Below, piece by piece: positions 60,329 through 64,000 of a stretch of 64,000 bases of DNA. The DNA is from Spirosoma montaniterrae. Its GTDB lineage: Bacteria; Bacteroidota; Bacteroidia; Cytophagales; Spirosomataceae. A model generated the notes under the pieces. It searched no databases, was not told the DNA's origin, and saw only the letters and a list, made by a program, of their open reading frames with translations. The translations under genes were made by a program, and so were the position numbers. Each line of letters opens with the position of its first letter. The stretch's first letter is position 1. The stretch is taken from assembly GCF_001988955.1 (NCBI RefSeq), contig NZ_CP014263.1, forward strand, positions 1,984,001-2,048,000. Reading direction: 5' to 3'.

Positions 60329-62020
60329 CTACGAACGATCTGCCCCCAACACCCGCTGCAACAACCACGCAAAGCCCATTACCAGCACGCAGCCGATGGC
60401 ATTAAGCCAGAGAAAGGCCGTCAGGTCAAAATACCAGCTCAACACAACAAATACCTGCCCGATGAGCGCGGCCCAGAACGTGGCCCGCCCGCCAATCTGC
60501 TTCATGTAAAACGCCACGACAAACACGCCCAGAATGACGCCATAGAACAGCGATCCCAAAATATTGACAGCCTCGATCATGCTGCCCATGCGATTGGCAA
60601 ACTGCGCGACTACAATACAGAATACTCCCCACCCTACCGTGGCCCAGCGCGACGCCCGCAGGTAATCGGCATCACTACCGTTTGTGCTAACCAACCGCTT
60701 ATACACGTCTACCACCGTTGTTGACGCCAGCGAACTGTAGGCCGACGCTATCGACCCCATCGACGCGCTGAAGATGACCGCAATCAGCAGTCCAATCAGG
60801 CCGTGTGGCAGGTGATCGAGTACAAACCGCAGAAACACGTAGTTGGCATCGTTCGTGTCGGCAGCGGGGTTATTCTTATCGATTAGCTTCACCACGTCGG
60901 CTTTAACGGTTTTCAGGGCCACGTCGGTTTCCTGAAGCATCGCGTTGGCGGCCTGTTGCCCGGCTTCATCGTTCGTTTTCAGAGCCACCTGCATATCGAG
61001 TACGGCCCGCTGGCGTTGGGCGGCCAGGTTCTGATGCCGTATTTCGGTAAGCTGATACTCGCGGGCGTAGGGGCTGGTTCGGAGCCGGTCGGTTTCCTGT
61101 TTGTTGAAAAAAGCCGGAGCCGGGTTAAACTGGTAAAACACGAATACCAGCACGCCTACCAGCAGAATCAAGAACTGCATCGGTACTTTGAGCAGGCCGT
61201 TCATGAGCAATCCTAACCGACTTTGCCCGATGCTCTGCCCCGTCAGATACCGCCCCACCTGCGACTGGTCGGTGCCGAAATACGACAGTTGGAGAAAGAA
61301 CCCGCCAATCAGTCCCGACCACAGATTGTATCGGTTATCGGGGTCAAACTTCAGATCGATGAGGTTCATGCGCCCGGCTTTTCCGGCCACTTGCAGCGCA
61401 TCGACAAAGCCGACGCTTTCGGGCAGGAGTCGCACCGTCAGGAATCCGGCCACCACCATCGCCAGCGTTACAACCAGCATCTGCTGGAGGTGCGTGTGCG
61501 AGATGGCCTTCGTGCCGCCCGTAACGGTGTAAATCAGCACAATACCACCCATGAGGAGGTTGGTCCAGTAGATATTCCAGCCCAGAATAGTTGACAGAAT
61601 AATGGCCGGCGCGTAGATCGACAGGCCCGTTGAAAGACCTCGTTGCAACAGAAACAGCCCCGCCGTAAGCGTTCGGACGCGCACGTCGAAGCGGGTTTCG
61701 AGAAACTCGTAAGCGGTGAAAATTTTCAGCTTGTGAAAAATCGGCACGAACGTAATCGACAGCACGACCATCGCCAGCGGCAGACCAAAATAGAACTGCA
61801 CGAACCGCATTCCATCGACAAAGCCCTGCCCCGGTGCCGACAAAAACGTGATGGCACTCGCCTGCGTCGCCATCACCGACAGCCCTACGTGATACCACGG
61901 CAGCGACTGCCCCGCCAGCAGGTAATCGTCCATGCTGCGGCTACGTCGGCTCCGAATCATGCCATAGGCAATGATGCCAAACAACGTTATCACGAGCACA
62001 CCCCAGTCCAGTATGCTCAT
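60329..62020 (-). CDS. Sodium:solute symporter family transporter with long cytosolic-type insertion
   Basis: A 563-residue SSS-family Na+-coupled transporter with about 13 membrane helices. Features include SMDDYLLAGQSLPWYHVGLS near the N-terminus, LSYFGTDQSQVGRYLTGQS and GSIASAYSSLASTTVVDVYK. Between two membrane helices, about residues 310-390, is a charged helical insertion (ETDRLRTSPYAREYQLTEIR, AAQRQRAVLDMQVALK). Such transporters take up sugars, sialic acid or small acids. Co-oriented with the GH127 gene, so a sugar is likely. An ATG seven codons upstream is an alternative start. Confidence 0.88.
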   Translation of the reverse strand: MSILDWGVLVITLFGIIAYGMIRSRRSRSMDDYLLAGQSLPWYHVGLSVMATQASAITFLSAPGQGFVDGMRFVQFYFGLPLAMVVLSITFVPIFHKLKIFTAYEFLETRFDVRVRTLTAGLFLLQRGLSTGLSIYAPAIILSTILGWNIYWTNLLMGGIVLIYTVTGGTKAISHTHLQQMLVVTLAMVVAGFLTVRLLPESVGFVDALQVAGKAGRMNLIDLKFDPDNRYNLWSGLIGGFFLQLSYFGTDQSQVGRYLTGQSIGQSRLGLLMNGLLKVPMQFLILLVGVLVFVFYQFNPAPAFFNKQETDRLRTSPYAREYQLTEIRHQNLAAQRQRAVLDMQVALKTNDEAGQQAANAMLQETDVALKTVKADVVKLIDKNNPAADTNDANYVFLRFVLDHLPHGLIGLLIAVIFSASMGSIASAYSSLASTTVVDVYKRLVSTNGSDADYLRASRWATVGWGVFCIVVAQFANRMGSMIEAVNILGSLFYGVILGVFVVAFYMKQIGGRATFWAALIGQVFVVLSWYFDLTAFLWLNAIGCVLVMGFAWLLQRVLGADRS

Positions 62021-62199
62021 GACAGCCAGCGCATTAACCAATAAAACAATAAAATTTCAGCTACTAAGCTACCTAACACGATAGAGTATAGCTGACGCCA
62101 GGAACGAACAAAAGGGGGCAGGTCGGGAAAGTCTTCGGGCATGAAACGGCAGGGTCTTTTACTATTAACGGCGAAATTAGGGAAACTATGCCGTAAACA

Positions 62200-63420
62200 T
62201 CAATCCTTGCCGATAATCAGGTTATAGCCGATGTAGGGAAAGAGACGCGCTTTTTTGTCGCCTTCCCACAAAAAGGGTTTTTCGTAGATGAGCATGTAGG
62301 CACCCGCATCGAACGCGTGACGTTTGCGGTCGAAACGGAGGGCGAGCGACACCCGCGCCCGCCCGTCGGCATATGAATAATAGCGGTATTGCTTCCCTAA
62401 ACTAACCGAGTTGTCGCTAACGACCGTTAGCTTCGGACTTACTTTTTTAATCACCCCAAACGACAAAAGCTGCTGATTGGCAACACTGACGGACACCGGT
62501 TGCGGTGGCATGGACGATGAAAAGCTTGGCCATGCCGGGTAAAGTACGTATTTGAACTTCGGCACGGCGATGCTATAGCCCAGCGTTACGTTGTTCTGAC
62601 TGCTGCCAAACGACAGCAGCCCCTGAAGCGTAAATTGCCCGCCCGTTTTCGAGGAGCCAATGAGTTGGTTGGCCGTAAACGACGCATTCACCCCCGCCCG
62701 GAACAGCGGGCCGACACCCGCGCTCAGTTGGGTGTATAGCCGGGGCATATTCCAGCTATATAGGCCGCTGCCGTAATAATTTTCGGCTGTGGCAAGGTAT
62801 GGAATTGGTGTGATGAACGTGGCTCCTACGCTCCAGAACCGGGTGATGCCGTATTGAAGTTCATGGCGCGAAAGCCAGGTGTTTCGGTAATAAAAACGCC
62901 CTTTTTCGGCGTTGTGAGCCGTATTTCCGGTCAGCAGCCATGGCGCAAACCGATTTGGGGACATGCCGGTCAGTTCGCCGACTGTTTCCATCGACAGCGT
63001 ATCGGTACGCAGCAGTAGCTCCGGCTCAAAGTAGGTTAGCTGCCCATTCCGTTTCCTGACCGTTATCATGGTACTGTCGCGCCGAACGAACGTACCTTCT
63101 ACCCGCGCTCCGTCGCGCATCACAAACACCTGATAGGGCAGTATTGTATTTTCGGAACCAAACGCCGGTTTGGGTACGGCTGCCGCATCGCCCACCACCC
63201 GAATTACCTGATCGGCCTCAACAAAACTCATGTTGCCGTTGCGTTTCCTGACGCTGATAAGTATGCTATCCTGCCGCAGAATCTGTCCCCGCACGGTTGA
63301 ACCATCGCGCATGAGCAGATACGACTGCCGCCGGGCCAGGTCGTCGGGCGTTACTTTGTAGGTTTGAGCGAAGAGTAGCGATGGTAAAAACGCAAATAGA
63401 CCAAGCAGAACTGTTTTCAC
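62200..63420 (-). CDS. Outer-membrane protein with duplicated N-terminal repeat and beta-barrel
   Basis: A 406-residue protein with signal peptide (about 1-19, ending LLFAQ). Two N-terminal repeats align closely: MRDGSTVRGQILRQDSILIS plus VRKRNGNMSFVEADQV, and MRDGARVEGTFVRRDSTMIT plus VRKRNGQLTYFEPELL. The remaining 270 residues show beta-barrel-like alternation, including FYYRNTWLSRHELQYGITR and RVSLALRFDRKRHAFDAGAY. No known family recognised. It diverges from the aminotransferase gene across a 41-base gap. The 158-base stretch 62042-62199 after it holds no visible gene. Confidence 0.75.
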   Translation of the reverse strand: MKTVLLGLFAFLPSLLFAQTYKVTPDDLARRQSYLLMRDGSTVRGQILRQDSILISVRKRNGNMSFVEADQVIRVVGDAAAVPKPAFGSENTILPYQVFVMRDGARVEGTFVRRDSTMITVRKRNGQLTYFEPELLLRTDTLSMETVGELTGMSPNRFAPWLLTGNTAHNAEKGRFYYRNTWLSRHELQYGITRFWSVGATFITPIPYLATAENYYGSGLYSWNMPRLYTQLSAGVGPLFRAGVNASFTANQLIGSSKTGGQFTLQGLLSFGSSQNNVTLGYSIAVPKFKYVLYPAWPSFSSSMPPQPVSVSVANQQLLSFGVIKKVSPKLTVVSDNSVSLGKQYRYYSYADGRARVSLALRFDRKRHAFDAGAYMLIYEKPFLWEGDKKARLFPYIGYNLIIGKD

Positions 63421-63461
63421 GGTTGAGGGTGTTAGTGGATTGTTAATAATGAAGTTTTGTC

Positions 63462-64000
63462 ATGCAAACGGTTACACACCGGCAATTATTTTTCCAGCAT
63501 ATAGCACAGACCTCTGATTTCCCTTTAGCGTTGGAAATCGACCGGGCCGAAGGCATATTTATTTATGGTCCGACACTCGGCGGTTCAGCGGAAGGCGCGG
63601 CCCAACAGCCGAAGCGGTACATCGACCTGATTTCGGGCATTGGCGTCAGTAACGTAGGTCATCGTCACCCGCACGTACTGCAAGCGATTCAGACACAGTT
63701 AGATAAATACCTGCACCTGATGGTCTACGGCGAATACGTGCAGTCGTCGCAGACGCAACTGGCCCACGCGCTCGCGCAAACGCTTGCTTCTCATACTGGC
63801 CCGGTTGGCGTTTTAGACAACGTGTATTTCACCAACTCTGGCACCGAAGCCGTTGAAGGGGCAATGAAATTAGCGAAACGCTACACGGGCCGCACCGAAA
63901 TCATTAGCTGCCTGAACGCCTATCACGGTGCTACGCAGGGCGCGTTATCGTTGTCGGGCGATGAAAATTTCAAGCGTAACTACCGCCCGTTATTGCCCGG
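63462..64000 (+). CDS. Class III PLP-dependent aminotransferase, C-terminus outside window
   Basis: The first 179 or so codons of an aspartate-aminotransferase-superfamily class III enzyme, the family of acetylornithine and 4-aminobutyrate aminotransferases. Seen are the N-terminal YIDLISGIGVSNVGHRHPHV, then the cofactor-phosphate-binding region YFTNSGTEAVEGAMKLAKRY and LNAYHGATQGALSLSG. The PLP lysine is beyond the window edge, so the specific activity cannot be judged. The ATG at 63462 is the only plausible start. It diverges from the outer-membrane protein gene. Confidence 0.88.
   Translation, partial: MQTVTHRQLFFQHIAQTSDFPLALEIDRAEGIFIYGPTLGGSAEGAAQQPKRYIDLISGIGVSNVGHRHPHVLQAIQTQLDKYLHLMVYGEYVQSSQTQLAHALAQTLASHTGPVGVLDNVYFTNSGTEAVEGAMKLAKRYTGRTEIISCLNAYHGATQGALSLSGDENFKRNYRPLLP

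Overview
The window looks like a chromosomal segment of a Bacteroidota bacterium of the order Cytophagales, most like Spirosoma and relatives (inferred from gene content, not from a database search). Pointers are a CHU_C-type type IX secretion tail protein, FtsX/MacB permeases of about 800 residues in tandem, LytS/LytTR signalling, a four-helix-bundle S23-like protein, almost no Shine-Dalgarno sites, and promoters of the Bacteroidota form TTG-N17-23-TAnnTTTG. Most of the sequence is moderately GC-rich. Two stretches are clearly AT-rich and look acquired: about 3330-4690 and 40140-42160. I saw no rRNA, tRNA, CRISPR array, prophage or transposase.

Layout. 1-3325: a secreted multidomain nuclease, cut by the window edge. 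3.3-5.9 kb: a MarR regulator with a small membrane protein, a rhodanese and a bestrophin. 6-9.3 kb: dapF, rplS, bifunctional NAD(P)HX repair enzyme and a 54-residue membrane protein. 9.6-12 kb: feoAB. 12-16.7 kb: an aminotransferase, a CxxC decarboxylase-like protein with an SDR, and a GH20 hexosaminidase. 16.8-19.2 kb: an acyl-CoA dehydrogenase and an APH-like kinase that together match the domains of animal ACAD10/11. 19.3-23.9 kb: a HigBA-like pair, a second APH-like kinase, a PLP deaminase, an RluD-like synthase, a four-helix-bundle gene inside heptamer inverted repeats, and a GNAT. 24-28.1 kb: a transglycosylase and rpsP-rimM-trmD. 28.3-30 kb: two inverted paralogous lipoproteins and a toxin-antitoxin pair whose toxin has a premature stop. 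30-40 kb: dnaE, a DMT transporter, an outer-membrane protein with a LytS/LytTR pair, a GNAT, a lolD-like ATPase and sucC. 40.1-42.8 kb: two AT-rich genes each followed by a similar palindrome-related sequence, then a broken accA. 42.9-45.7 kb: an SDR, a small lipoprotein, a NUDIX hydrolase and a DUF2911 protein. 45.9-56.6 kb: four MacB/FtsX permeases and a PadR regulator. 56.7-64 kb: a CHU_C protein, GH127 plus sodium/solute symporter, an outer-membrane protein and a class III aminotransferase cut by the window edge.

The most striking structural theme is a set of long, nearly palindromic intergenic repeats of at least six unrelated sequence families. They sit between genes, often touch or supply the stop codons of one or both flanking genes, and create false upstream start codons. 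One family, a GTGATGA heptamer, encloses a complete gene in one copy (22901-23450) and none in another (38681-38762). The gene-bearing copy resembles the architecture of 23S rRNA intervening sequences but lies outside any rRNA; this is my best candidate for something undescribed.
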